This document shows positions 22,786-31,890 of a DNA stretch of 64,000 nt, in pieces (within the stretch, counting starts at the first letter, position 1; the number at the start of each line of letters is the position of its first letter). The notes beneath the pieces were generated by a model. The model was not told where the DNA came from. It did not search any database and saw nothing but the letters and a program-made list of their open reading frames with translations. The translations under genes were made by a program, and so were the position numbers. The DNA is from Myxococcota bacterium (GTDB lineage Bacteria; Myxococcota_A; UBA9160; SMWR01). The stretch is taken from assembly GCA_022447545.1 (NCBI GenBank), contig JAKVBI010000005.1, forward strand, positions 1 to 64,000. The letters are read 5' to 3'.

Positions 22786-23355
22786 ATGGCGGAAGGCGAC
22801 GCAGCGCTCGTAAATGAAGAGTGCGGGGAGCAAATGTCGAAAGCTCTCCGCAACCTGAAGACGGAGTTGCAGAAGGTCCGAACCGGCCGTGCCAATGCGT
22901 CGATGCTGGATGGAATTCAGGTGGACTACTACGGAACCCTCACGCCGTTGAACCAACTGGCGAATTTTACGGTTCCAGACCCCCGTTTGATCGTGATCTC
23001 GCCCTACGACAAGGGGGCGATGCAGGAGATCGAAAAGGCCATTCTGACATCTGATCTCGGCCTTTCTCCCAACAACGATGGAAAGGTGGTGAGGATTCCG
23101 ATTCCCCCTCTCACCGAGGAGCGCCGCAAGGAACTCGTCAGGCGGGTGGGTCGTCTGGCCGAAGACCACAAGGTGGGGGTTCGCGACGCTCGCCGGGAAG
23201 CGCTTTCCATGCTCAAGGATCTGGCGAATTCCGGTGACATCTCCGAGGACGAGCGGCGGCGTGCCGAGAAGGACACCCAGAAGCTCACCGACGACAACAT
23301 CAAGACCATCGACGAAACCGCGAACCAGAAGGAGGAGGAGATCCTCCAGGTCTGA
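22786..23355 (+). CDS. frr: Ribosome recycling factor
   Basis: tRNA-mimicking protein that splits post-termination ribosomes together with EF-G. Motifs KVRTGRANASML and the C-terminal KDTQKLTDDNIKTID helix are present. 189 residues, normal. AAGGAG (22771-22776) lies 9 bases before the ATG and overlaps the pyrH stop region. Confidence 0.96.
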   Translation: MAEGDAALVNEECGEQMSKALRNLKTELQKVRTGRANASMLDGIQVDYYGTLTPLNQLANFTVPDPRLIVISPYDKGAMQEIEKAILTSDLGLSPNNDGKVVRIPIPPLTEERRKELVRRVGRLAEDHKVGVRDARREALSMLKDLANSGDISEDERRRAEKDTQKLTDDNIKTIDETANQKEEEILQV

Positions 23356-23359
23356 GAGA

Positions 23360-24109
23360 ATGGAAGAGAGTCTGCCGAACCGCGATCGGATTCCCGCACA
23401 CGTTGCCATCATCATGGATGGCAATGGTCGCTGGGCGGAGTCCAGGGGGATCTCCCGTCTGAGAGGCCACCGTGCGGGTCTTCAGCGCGTACGCGACGTG
23501 CTGCGTGCGTCGAACGACCTGGGGATTCAATACCTCACTCTTTACGCCTTCTCGCTCGAGAATTGGAACCGCCCCAAGACCGAGGTGGACGGATTGATGA
23601 GTCTGCTCATCGAGTACATGGAGCGGGAACTCAATGAAGTGGATCGCAATGGCATTCGGGTCCGGGCGATCGGCCGCCTCGATCGCCTACCGGGCCGAGT
23701 GCAGAAGGCCGTCGAGAATGCGATCGAGCGCACGCGTGAGAATTCCGAGATGACCCTGACCTTTGCGCTTTCCTACGGAGGCCGTGCCGAGATCGTCGAT
23801 GCCGCTCGAAAAATGGTCCTGGATGCGGAGCGCGGAACACTGCTGCCCAAGAGCATCGACGAGAAGACGTTTCGAGATTATCTCTATGACCCCACGCTTC
23901 CCGATCCCGATCTGTTGATCCGAACGGGGGCGGAGGTGCGTGTTTCCAATTTCCTGCTCTGGCAAATCGCGTATGCGGAGATCCACAACACGAACGTGAT
24001 GTGGCCCGATTTTCAGAAGCAGAATCTCGTGGATGCGATTCTCGACTACCAGGGGCGTGAGCGGCGCTTTGGGATGACCGGATCCCAGGTGCGAGAGGGT
24101 GGGTCGTGA
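23360..24109 (+). CDS. uppS: Undecaprenyl (isoprenyl) diphosphate synthase
   Basis: cis-Prenyltransferase that makes the C55 lipid carrier for cell-wall and surface-glycan synthesis. The catalytic IIMDGNGRWA with its Asp is at residues about 18-27. YAFSLENWNRP, LSYGGRAEI and the C-terminal PDLLIRTGAEVRVSNFLLWQ follow. 249 residues, normal. The start is 4 bases after the frr stop and the end overlaps dxr (GTGA). The cdsA gene that frequently follows uppS is absent. Confidence 0.95.
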   Translation: MEESLPNRDRIPAHVAIIMDGNGRWAESRGISRLRGHRAGLQRVRDVLRASNDLGIQYLTLYAFSLENWNRPKTEVDGLMSLLIEYMERELNEVDRNGIRVRAIGRLDRLPGRVQKAVENAIERTRENSEMTLTFALSYGGRAEIVDAARKMVLDAERGTLLPKSIDEKTFRDYLYDPTLPDPDLLIRTGAEVRVSNFLLWQIAYAEIHNTNVMWPDFQKQNLVDAILDYQGRERRFGMTGSQVREGGS

Positions 24110-25284
24110 AGCGGTTGTCCATCCTCGGTAGCACCGGGAGTGTGGGCCAACAGACGCTTTCCGTGGTCGAAGAGTTTCCTGATCGCTACGAGGTCGCGGC
24201 CCTGGCGGCTGGGCGCAAGCTCGATGTCCTCGCTGACCAGGTTCGGCGTTTTCGGCCTTCGGTGGTTTCCGTTGCCGATCCGGCGGGTGTCGAGGAACTT
24301 CGGAAAAAGGTCGCGGATCCCGACCTGCGCATTGAGGTGGGGCCTGAAGGCCTCCGGGAGGTCGCGGTCGTCGACGCCGATCTGGTGGTCGCCGGCCTGG
24401 TGGGTGCTGTTGGGCTCGATCCGACTCTCGCCGCAATCCGTGCAGGTCGAAACATCGCCCTGGCCAACAAGGAGGTCATGGTGATGGCGGGTGCGCTGGT
24501 ACTTCGGGAGGTCAAGGCCCGGGGTGTCGAACTGCTGCCAGTGGACAGTGAGCACAGCGCCATTTTTCAATGTCTGGCCGGCCAACGCATAGAAGACGTG
24601 GAGCGAATCCTCTTGACCTGCTCGGGTGGGCCTTTTCGTACTTGGGAGGCCGATGCCATCGCGCAGGCGACGGTCAAGCAGGCCCTGGATCATCCGAATT
24701 GGGACATGGGTCCAAAGATCACCATCGACTCCGCAACCCTGATGAACAAAGGCCTTGAGGTCATCGAGGCACGCTGGCTCTTCGATCTACCTCCCGAGCG
24801 GGTGGATGTGGTGGTTCATCCGCAGTCCATCGTGCACTCGCTGGTCGAATACACCGATGGGTCCGTGCTGGCGCAGTTGGGTGTACCTGACATGCGCGTT
24901 CCCATTGCTGTGGCTCTGGCTCATCCCGAGCGGTTGCCCCTATCCGCCGACCGTCTGGACCTTACGGCAGCGAGCCGTCTCGATTTCGAGGCTCCAGACC
25001 GCAAGCGGTTTCCCTGCCTGGACCTGGCCTATGCGGCTCTGTCCGCCGATGAAGCGGCTCCGGCGGTGCTGAATGCCGCCAACGAAGTGGTCGTCGAAGC
25101 GTTCCTGGCCGGCGAGACCGCCTTTCCCGTGATTGCCGCGTCGAATGCGGCGGTCCTCGATGCACACATGGCGCGTTCCGGCGGGTTTCGCCTGCGCGAT
25201 CTCGCCGACGTGAACGAAGCGGATGAGTGGGCGCGAGTTCGTGCTCGTGAGTGGCTCTCGACTACGGAGGGATACGACTCTTGA
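24106..25284 (+). CDS. dxr: 1-deoxy-D-xylulose-5-phosphate reductoisomerase
   Basis: Second step of the MEP isoprenoid pathway, NADPH-dependent conversion of DXP to MEP, supplying precursors for UppS. NADPH-binding ILGSTGSVGQQTL at the N terminus, ALANKEVMVMAG, metal-binding LPVDSEHSAIFQ and the ATLMNKGLEVIEA motif are all intact. 392 residues, normal. GTG 24106 with GAGAGGG 6 bases upstream. The stop overlaps the rseP start. Confidence 0.96.
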   Translation: MKRLSILGSTGSVGQQTLSVVEEFPDRYEVAALAAGRKLDVLADQVRRFRPSVVSVADPAGVEELRKKVADPDLRIEVGPEGLREVAVVDADLVVAGLVGAVGLDPTLAAIRAGRNIALANKEVMVMAGALVLREVKARGVELLPVDSEHSAIFQCLAGQRIEDVERILLTCSGGPFRTWEADAIAQATVKQALDHPNWDMGPKITIDSATLMNKGLEVIEARWLFDLPPERVDVVVHPQSIVHSLVEYTDGSVLAQLGVPDMRVPIAVALAHPERLPLSADRLDLTAASRLDFEAPDRKRFPCLDLAYAALSADEAAPAVLNAANEVVVEAFLAGETAFPVIAASNAAVLDAHMARSGGFRLRDLADVNEADEWARVRAREWLSTTEGYDS

Positions 25285-26957
25285 GCGGTGGCTCCTCGTA
25301 CTTGTTTGCCTTCGTGGTGATGTTGGGTGTCCTCGTGTTCGTCCACGAGTTGGGACATTTCCTCGTGGCCAAGCTGTTTGGCGTCCGTGTCCTGAAATTC
25401 AGTCTGGGGTTTGGCCCGGCGATAGGGTTCGGTCGCTTTCGGATGCGGTGGATTCGCGGACACACCGAATACGTGGTGGCGGCCATCCCGCTGGGTGGAT
25501 TCGTGAAGATGCTGGGAGAGACCGGCGACGAGGAGGAGGATCTCGTTGCCCGGGCTCACCCTGACGAAACACTGACCGGCAAACCCACATGGCAGAAACT
25601 CGCCGTGGTGTTGGCCGGACCCTGCATGAATCTCATTTTTCCCGTGCTCGTCTACACGCTGCTGTTGGGCGTCGGAATTCCCAAGCCCGACTCCACGCTG
25701 GGTGCTGTCGAGCCCGGTTCGCCCGGTGTCATTGCGGGATTGTTGCCGGGAGATCAGATCACCTTCCTCGACGGCCAACCGGTGGAGTGGTGGAAGGACG
25801 TGTCCACGACCATCCTCGACAACCCCGACCGGGTGCTCGACGCGGTTTACGAGCGAGAGGGGGTCCGGCACGAGACGCGGATCCAGGTGGGGGAACGATC
25901 TTCCTTCGATGAGTTCGGAACGGTTCAGAGCCAGGGGTGGGCTGGACTGGAGCACAGCAGGTTGCTCGCCATGGTGGCTCTACCCAGCGCCAGCGCACCA
26001 GCTCTCGCCGGAGGTCTGCGTTCCGGCGACATCGTGAAGTCCGTAGCTGGGGATCCGGTTGACGATTGGTATGGGTTCGAGACCGCCGTATTTGGGGCCG
26101 GAGTTGGCGGCGTGTTTGAAGTGACGGTGGATCGTGGCGATGCCGACGCGCAGGAGACCGTCTCTTTGAAGTTGCCCGCCATGGGGAGCGTTTCCGCCCT
26201 CGGGGCGATTCCTGCGGCAGTGCTCGTGGCTTCCGTGAGCCCCGATTCTCCAGCCGAAAGGGCCGGTCTCGAGACCGGCGACATCGTGCTCTCCGTGGAC
26301 GGTGAGCCCATGGGAACGTTTTCGGCCTTCTCGAATCAGGTGAGGACCAGCGAGGGGCGGACCCTGGATCTGAGGGTCTCGCGCGATGGGAATTCCTTTG
26401 ATCTCGACGTCACTCCCGAGTTGTCACCGCTCGACAACGGACTGTCTACCGAGGACGCATACCTGGTGGGGATCAGTGTTCAATCGACGACCCTGCCCGG
26501 CGAGATGAAAGTCGATCAGAGCCTCAACCCGATGGTCTCGATTCCCCGCGCTACCGCGATGACCTTCGATCTGTGCGTGACCATGGTGCGCGGAGTCGGG
26601 AAACTCATCACCGGCGAGGTGTCGAGAAAAAACCTGGCCGGTCCCATCGGGATCGCCCAGATTGCGGGCAACGCGCTGAAGATGGGTTGGGAGTACTACC
26701 TCCAGGTCATGGTGTTCATCAGTGTGAATCTCGGCATTCTGAACCTCCTACCCATTCCGATCCTGGATGGAGGGCAGGCACTCATCTATTCCATCGAAGG
26801 GATTCGGCGCCAACCCATGTCGCTCCGGATGCGCGAGGCCATCCAACAGGTCGGGCTCACCATGTTGGTGTTTATCATGGCGCTGGCGTTCTGGAACGAC
26901 ATCTCGCGCCACTGGTCGAGTGTCTTGGAGTGGTTGAGGAGCGGCTCCGGGCTCTGA
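25281..26957 (+). CDS. rseP: Site-2 (RseP family) intramembrane metalloprotease with three PDZ-like repeats
   Basis: Intramembrane zinc protease that cleaves anti-sigma factors and signal-peptide remnants. HELGH at residues 22-26 lies in the first membrane helix and the partner motif NLLPIPILDGG in a late helix, so the active site is intact. Between the helices I see three PDZ-like segments: about residues 136-205 (EPGSPGVIAGLLPGDQI), 225-310 (LAGGLRSGDIVKSVAG) and 315-390 (SPAERAGLETGDIVLSVDG). E. coli RseP has two. The length, 558 against about 450, agrees. TTG 25281 has GGAGGG 9 bases upstream and forms a TTGA overlap with dxr. GTG 25251 would add ten residues. Confidence 0.93.
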   Translation: MSGGSSYLFAFVVMLGVLVFVHELGHFLVAKLFGVRVLKFSLGFGPAIGFGRFRMRWIRGHTEYVVAAIPLGGFVKMLGETGDEEEDLVARAHPDETLTGKPTWQKLAVVLAGPCMNLIFPVLVYTLLLGVGIPKPDSTLGAVEPGSPGVIAGLLPGDQITFLDGQPVEWWKDVSTTILDNPDRVLDAVYEREGVRHETRIQVGERSSFDEFGTVQSQGWAGLEHSRLLAMVALPSASAPALAGGLRSGDIVKSVAGDPVDDWYGFETAVFGAGVGGVFEVTVDRGDADAQETVSLKLPAMGSVSALGAIPAAVLVASVSPDSPAERAGLETGDIVLSVDGEPMGTFSAFSNQVRTSEGRTLDLRVSRDGNSFDLDVTPELSPLDNGLSTEDAYLVGISVQSTTLPGEMKVDQSLNPMVSIPRATAMTFDLCVTMVRGVGKLITGEVSRKNLAGPIGIAQIAGNALKMGWEYYLQVMVFISVNLGILNLLPIPILDGGQALIYSIEGIRRQPMSLRMREAIQQVGLTMLVFIMALAFWNDISRHWSSVLEWLRSGSGL

Positions 26958-26986
26958 GAGGCCCCAGGGCACGACATCTTGGCAGC

Positions 26987-27712
26987 ATGAGCGACGAATC
27001 GAACTGGCTCCTGGCGATCGAATCCGCGACCCGACAAACCAGCGTCGCGCTGTTTCGGGGGGCTGATTTGATCGACGAAGAATGGGGGCCCTTGGAACGC
27101 GACGTTGCCGAGAGTCTCCTCGAAAGCATCGATGTACTGCTCGCCCGATGCAAGCTGTCGCCCGAGGAGATCCAGGATTTTGCCGTTTCCATCGGTCCGG
27201 GTTCCTTCACGAGTCTCCGTATCGGTGTGGCGACGGTGAAGGGGCTGGCGTTTGGTCGGCCTCACCGGGCCGTCGGAATCTCGACTCTGGAGGCGCTGGC
27301 GTTGGAGGTCGAGCCGGGAAGGTTGGCCGTGCCCGTCCTCGACGCGCGGCGGGGCGAACTCTACGCGGCCGTCTACCAGCGCGAGCCCGGCGGGTCTGGG
27401 GTGGATCTGTTTCAGCGGCTTCCCGAGGGCGTGTATACGCCCGAGGAGGTAGCTGGCGCGCTTGACGAACCCTGTGTGCTGGTGGGGGATGGCGGGGAAC
27501 TCGCCGGAAATCGGATCTCGGAGCTGGCGAGCGCTTCCGTGGCTGTGCTCACGTCTCCTCGGGGCTCACCCCGGGCACGCCAGGTGGGTCGAATTGCCCG
27601 AAATCGACTGACCCGAGGCGAGTTTCTGGATGCCGGGAGCCTCGTTCCCCGCTATCTACGCCGTCCGGAAGCGGAAGTAAAGCGAACGGGTGTGCGCTTC
27701 GAAGGCTCTTGA
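26987..27712 (+). CDS. tsaB: tRNA threonylcarbamoyladenosine biosynthesis protein TsaB
   Basis: Partner of TsaD in making t6A37 on tRNAs that read ANN codons. ASKHA fold: N-terminal LLAIESATRQTSVALF and SIGPGSFTSLRIGVATVKGL are typical, and the C-terminal half is the variable TsaB lobe ending in PRYLRRPEAE. 241 residues, normal. The ATG is 29 bases after the rseP stop with no strong SD. TsaD is not in the window. Confidence 0.93.
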   Translation: MSDESNWLLAIESATRQTSVALFRGADLIDEEWGPLERDVAESLLESIDVLLARCKLSPEEIQDFAVSIGPGSFTSLRIGVATVKGLAFGRPHRAVGISTLEALALEVEPGRLAVPVLDARRGELYAAVYQREPGGSGVDLFQRLPEGVYTPEEVAGALDEPCVLVGDGGELAGNRISELASASVAVLTSPRGSPRARQVGRIARNRLTRGEFLDAGSLVPRYLRRPEAEVKRTGVRFEGS

Positions 27713-27760
27713 GCCCCGGGCGGGTCCTTCGCCCGTCGCGACGCCTCCTGGGCGGTCGTT

Positions 27761-27789
27761 TTGACACGCCTGAAATCAAACAGTAGTTT
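27761..27789 (+). promoter_or_regulatory. Sigma-70-type promoter for ilvBNC
   Basis: TTGACA (27761-27766), a 17-base spacer and TAGTTT (27784-27789). Transcription would start near 27797, leaving a leader of about 25 bases before the ilvB GTG. That is too short for an attenuator, T-box or leader peptide. Confidence 0.7.
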
Positions 27790-27820
27790 CGATTCTGGAC
27801 ATCTGCACCAGTAGGAAGCC

Positions 27821-29521
27821 GTGACGAGTACCGGTTCGGACATTTTCATTCGATGCCTACGCGAAGAGGGGGTCGACCTGATCTTTGGTCACCCCGGCGG
27901 AGCGGTTCTGTTCCTCTACGACGCGATCCACCGGCACGGCTTTCGGCACGTGCTCGCAAGGCATGAGCAGGGCGCGGTTCACATGGCCGACGGCTACGCA
28001 CGAGCCAGCGGTCGGCCTGGGGTGGCTCTGGTCACCTCTGGCCCGGCGCTCACCAATGCCATCACGGGCATTGCCACTGCCTATTCGGACTCGATCCCGA
28101 TGGTGGTCTTCTCGGGCCAGGTTCCCCTGCCAGCCATCGGCAGCGATGCGTTTCAGGAAGCCGATAACGTGGGGCTCACGCGTCCGATCACCAAGCACAA
28201 CTATCTCGTGAAGGATGTGGCCGATCTGGCGCCCATCGTCAAAGAGGCCTTCTACATCGCGACGACTGGCCGGCCGGGCCCTGTGCTGGTGGACATCCCC
28301 AAGGATGTCAGCAACATGCCCTGCGAGTTCGACTACCCGAGAGAAGTCCACCTCGACCACTATCAGCCGCGCTATGAGGGCCACTGGGGGCAGATCAAGA
28401 AAGCCCTCTCCATGCTGCTTCGGGCCGAGCGTCCTCTGCTGTACTTCGGGGGTGGGGCCATCCTGTCCGGTGCCTCGGCAGAATTGAGGGCGCTGGTAGA
28501 GACGCTGCGCATTCCCACCACCTATACCTTGATGGGAATCGGCGGGATCCCCGGAGATCACGAGCTTTCTCTGGGGATGCTGGGGATGCACGGCAGTTAC
28601 CGCGCAAACCTGGCCACTGACGAATGCGATGTCTTGCTCGCAGTGGGTGCACGCTTCGACGATCGGGTCACGGGCAAGCTGGACGAGTTCAGCCCTCACT
28701 CCAAGAAGATTCACATCGACATCGATCCCACGTCGATTCGCAAGACGGTGCATGTCGACATCCCCATCGTGGGGGATGTGCGTAACTGCCTGCAGAAATT
28801 CTTGAAGGTCTTGGAAGAGAAGGACCTCTCGCGCTTCCACGAGCGCATGGGGCCTTGGAAGCAGCAACTGGAGGAGTGGAATCGGCAGGAACCGATCGCG
28901 TACCAGCAGCACCCGGATGAACCGATCAAGCCGCAATTCGTAATCGACAAACTCTTCCAGGCCACCCACGGAGACGCCGTCGTCACCACCGACGTAGGTC
29001 AACATCAGATGTGGGCCGCGCAGTACTACCACTGTCAGTCTCCCAACAACTGGGTCAGCTCAGGCGGTCTGGGGACCATGGGGTTTGGCCTTCCCTCGGC
29101 TGTGGGAGCCCAGTGTGCACGCCCCGGCGAGCCCGTGATCTGCATCGCGGGTGACGGGTCCTTGATGATGACGATCCAGGAGTTGACGACGGCGGTCGAG
29201 GAAAACCTGCCCATCAAGGTCGCGCTGATCAATAACCAGTATCTCGGCATGGTTCGCCAGTGGCAGGAGATCATCTACGACGATCGCAAGTCCGCGGTGG
29301 ACCTCTCGGTGGCACCAGATTTCGTCAAGCTCGCCGAGGCGTTTGGTGCGCTGGGTCTGCAGGCTTCCCGCGTCGACGAGGTGGACTCGGTGATCGAGAA
29401 GGCCTTTGCTCATCCGGGTCCGGTTCTCATGGATTTCCGGGTTTCCAAGACCGAGAACTGCTACCCGATGGTTCCCGCGGGTTCACCGTCGCGCAAGATG
29501 CTGTTGCGCGACCCGGACTGA
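27821..29521 (+). CDS. ilvB: Acetolactate synthase large (catalytic) subunit
   Basis: ThDP- and FAD-dependent enzyme that condenses pyruvate with pyruvate or 2-oxobutyrate, first common step of valine, leucine and isoleucine synthesis. FGHPGGAVLFLYDA, the catalytic Glu in LARHEQGAVHMADGYAR, and the ThDP/Mg motif IAGDGSLMMTIQEL ending in NNQYLGMVRQW are present. 566 residues, normal. GTG start with AGGAAG upstream. ilvN follows 6 bases later. Confidence 0.96.
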   Translation: MTSTGSDIFIRCLREEGVDLIFGHPGGAVLFLYDAIHRHGFRHVLARHEQGAVHMADGYARASGRPGVALVTSGPALTNAITGIATAYSDSIPMVVFSGQVPLPAIGSDAFQEADNVGLTRPITKHNYLVKDVADLAPIVKEAFYIATTGRPGPVLVDIPKDVSNMPCEFDYPREVHLDHYQPRYEGHWGQIKKALSMLLRAERPLLYFGGGAILSGASAELRALVETLRIPTTYTLMGIGGIPGDHELSLGMLGMHGSYRANLATDECDVLLAVGARFDDRVTGKLDEFSPHSKKIHIDIDPTSIRKTVHVDIPIVGDVRNCLQKFLKVLEEKDLSRFHERMGPWKQQLEEWNRQEPIAYQQHPDEPIKPQFVIDKLFQATHGDAVVTTDVGQHQMWAAQYYHCQSPNNWVSSGGLGTMGFGLPSAVGAQCARPGEPVICIAGDGSLMMTIQELTTAVEENLPIKVALINNQYLGMVRQWQEIIYDDRKSAVDLSVAPDFVKLAEAFGALGLQASRVDEVDSVIEKAFAHPGPVLMDFRVSKTENCYPMVPAGSPSRKMLLRDPD

Positions 29522-29527
29522 ATCAGC

Positions 29528-30010
29528 GTGCAGCACACCATCTCCGTTTGGGTCCGCAACGAATTCGGTGTCCTGTCCCGCGTCGTGGGGATGTTCAGCG
29601 GTCGTGGTTACAACATCGACAGCCTCAGTGTGGCTCCGACCCTCGACGAAGAGGTCTCTCACATGACCCTCGTCACCCATGGGGACGATGACACCATCGA
29701 GCAGATCACCAAGCAACTACATAAATTGATCGACGTCATCACCGTCAAGGATCACCGGGATGGTGAATTCGTAGGCCGCGAGTTGGCGTTGCTCACGGTC
29801 GAGCCCCCGCCGGAAGCGAGAGCCGAGGTCTTTCGAATCGCCGAGATCTTCCGTGGCAAGATTGTGGATGTGGGACAGAAGAGTCTGACCATCGAGGTCA
29901 CGGGAAAACAGGACAAGATCGATGCGATGACGCGCCTCCTCGAGCCGCTCGGGCTGCAGAGCCGGGTGCGAACCGGGCCGCTCGCCGTCGCGCGCGGCAG
30001 CGCGCGTTGA
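29528..30010 (+). CDS. ilvN: Acetolactate synthase small (regulatory) subunit
   Basis: ACT-domain subunit that stimulates IlvB and confers feedback inhibition by valine. The N-terminal ACT domain starts HTISVWVRNEFGVLSRVVGMFSGRG and continues with YNIDSLSVAPT. The C-terminal domain follows from about residue 85 (ELALLTVE). 160 residues, normal. GTG start 6 bases after ilvB. Confidence 0.95.
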   Translation: MQHTISVWVRNEFGVLSRVVGMFSGRGYNIDSLSVAPTLDEEVSHMTLVTHGDDDTIEQITKQLHKLIDVITVKDHRDGEFVGRELALLTVEPPPEARAEVFRIAEIFRGKIVDVGQKSLTIEVTGKQDKIDAMTRLLEPLGLQSRVRTGPLAVARGSAR

Positions 30011-30097
30011 TCCCAGGGATTACATCGTTCTCCAACCTTTACACCATTCGAAACCGGATTCCGGGAAACGGAACCCAGCCAGGAGAGAACCCCCGAA

Positions 30098-31120
30098 ATG
30101 GCACTGAACATCTACTACGACAAGGACGCCGATCTCGGTCGGCTCGAAGGCAAGACCGTGGCCGTGATCGGATATGGGAGCCAGGGGCACGCCCACTCCC
30201 AGAACCTCCACCACTCGGGTGTCGACGTGGTGGTCGGCCTCCGCAAGGACTCACCCACCTGGGCGAAGGCCGAGGCGGCTGGTTTGAAGGTGATGACTCC
30301 CGCCGATGCCGCGGCGGCTGCCGACGTCGTCATGATGACCCTGCCCGACGAGACGACGGCTTCCATCTACGAGGAGCACATCGCTCCGAATCTTCAGGCT
30401 GGCAACTACCTGGCCGTCGCCCACGGCTTCAATATTCACTTCGGTGCGATTCAGCCTCCCGAGGACGTGAACGTCTTCATGGTGGCTCCTAAGGGGCCGG
30501 GGCACACCGTTCGGCAGCACTACGAAGAAGGGCGGGGGGTCCCCTCCCTGGTGGCCGTCGCCCAGGATCCTACCGGTGACACGCTCCAGATTGCATTGGC
30601 CTATGCCAAGGGGATCGGCGCTGGGCGAGCTGGCATCATCGAGACCAACTTCCGCGAAGAGACTGAGACGGATCTCTTTGGTGAGCAGACGGTTTTGTGC
30701 GGTGGGCTGACGGCGCTGATGGCCGCCGGGTACGAGACCCTGGTGGAGGCCGGTTACTCGCCCGAGATGGCCTATTTCGAGACCATCCACGAGGTCAAGC
30801 TGATCGTCGATCTGATCTATGAGGGAGGGGTCGCCAACATGCGCTACTCGGTGTCGAATACCGCCGAGTACGGGGATCTGACTCGCGGGCCTCGGGTGAT
30901 CGATGACGGCGTGAAGGCTCGCATGAAGGAAGTCCTCTCGGAGATCCAGAGTGGACGCTTTGCGAAGGAGTTCATCCTCGAGAACCGCTCCGGTGGGGTT
31001 TCTTTCCGCGCTCTCCGAAAGCACGGCGAGGAACACCCGATGGAGGAGGTGGGAGCGAAGTTGCGGGGTCTGATGCCCTGGCTGGCGGAAAACCGTTTGG
31101 TGGACCGCTCCAAGAACTGA
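30098..31120 (+). CDS. ilvC: Ketol-acid reductoisomerase, class I
   Basis: Mg- and NAD(P)H-dependent isomerisation and reduction of acetolactate or acetohydroxybutyrate. The Rossmann motif [15 protein letters not shown] is followed by the cofactor-specificity loop [10 protein letters not shown]. The common form is RKGSxSW, so this loop carries Asp for Gly and Thr for the second Ser. Metal ligands lie in [13 protein letters not shown]. 340 residues, class I. AGGAGAG lies 10 bases before ATG 30098. Confidence 0.96.
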   Translation: MALNIYYDKDADLGRLEGKTVAVIGYGSQGHAHSQNLHHSGVDVVVGLRKDSPTWAKAEAAGLKVMTPADAAAAADVVMMTLPDETTASIYEEHIAPNLQAGNYLAVAHGFNIHFGAIQPPEDVNVFMVAPKGPGHTVRQHYEEGRGVPSLVAVAQDPTGDTLQIALAYAKGIGAGRAGIIETNFREETETDLFGEQTVLCGGLTALMAAGYETLVEAGYSPEMAYFETIHEVKLIVDLIYEGGVANMRYSVSNTAEYGDLTRGPRVIDDGVKARMKEVLSEIQSGRFAKEFILENRSGGVSFRALRKHGEEHPMEEVGAKLRGLMPWLAENRLVDRSKN

Positions 31121-31140
31121 GCCGGACCGAGGGCGCGAGC

Positions 31141-31890
31141 ATGGCCGATCCCGTGGACATTGAGTTGGATGAGGCCGGGTCTCCCGGTGAGCGTCTGTTC
31201 GATGAGCGTCCGACCGAGTTCATCGTCCGGGACGCCTTCGTTCTGGGAGCCGTCCCGCTTGCTCTGGCGGGCTTGGCGGGCGTTTTCGGCCTGTCGTGGC
31301 TCGGCTACCTGCTGATGGCCTTGACGGTCTTCGTCGCCTGTTTCTTCCGCAACCCGCCTCGGGACATTCCCGGCGACGAACGCACCGTGGTGTCTCCTGC
31401 CGATGGCCGGGTGATCGCCGTGGACGAGGCGAGCCTACCCGACGGCACTCTCGTGCCGAGAGTCGGAATCTTTCTTTCGGTTTTCAATGTCCACGTCAAC
31501 CGGGCCCCGGTGGCCGGACGCGTGATCGGGATCGAACGGGGAGGCGAGCGTTTTCGCGCCGCCTTCGATTCTCGTGCGGACCGTGACAACGTGTACTGCG
31601 CGATGTCCTTGGAGACACTGCAAAAAGAAATCGTGCGCGTTGTGCAGATCACGGGCTTGATCGCCCGACGGATCGTCAGCCACCCGGTGGCAGGCGAGTG
31701 GGTTCAGCGCGGAGCGAGATATGGGCTGATTCGATTCGGGTCACGGGTTGACGTCTATCTGCCACCGGGAAGCGTCATCACTGTGACTCGCAGGCAAAAG
31801 GTCCGCGGCGGCAGTTCCGAACTCGGCCGGTTGCCCGAGCCGACCTCCGAGGGTTCCGGTGCGAGCACTGACCCGCAGGAGGACGCCTGA
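31141..31890 (+). CDS. psd: Phosphatidylserine decarboxylase
   Basis: Makes phosphatidylethanolamine from phosphatidylserine. The proenzyme self-cleaves at Gly-Ser to form a pyruvoyl group; the candidate is FGS in LIRFGSRVDVYLP near the C terminus. One or two hydrophobic segments near residues 33-68 would anchor it to the membrane. PADGRVI and LSVFNVHVNRAP are typical motifs. 249 residues with a short polar C-terminal tail, resembling the short form paired with pssA. The stop shares one base with the pssA ATG (TGATG). Confidence 0.92.
   Translation: MADPVDIELDEAGSPGERLFDERPTEFIVRDAFVLGAVPLALAGLAGVFGLSWLGYLLMALTVFVACFFRNPPRDIPGDERTVVSPADGRVIAVDEASLPDGTLVPRVGIFLSVFNVHVNRAPVAGRVIGIERGGERFRAAFDSRADRDNVYCAMSLETLQKEIVRVVQITGLIARRIVSHPVAGEWVQRGARYGLIRFGSRVDVYLPPGSVITVTRRQKVRGGSSELGRLPEPTSEGSGASTDPQEDA

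Noticed and set aside
19787-23424. Very long open frames on the minus strand opposite rpsB, tsf, pyrH and frr
   Set aside because: They mirror conserved genes in a fixed frame offset, a usual effect of GC-rich third positions. Their products have no recognisable motifs.
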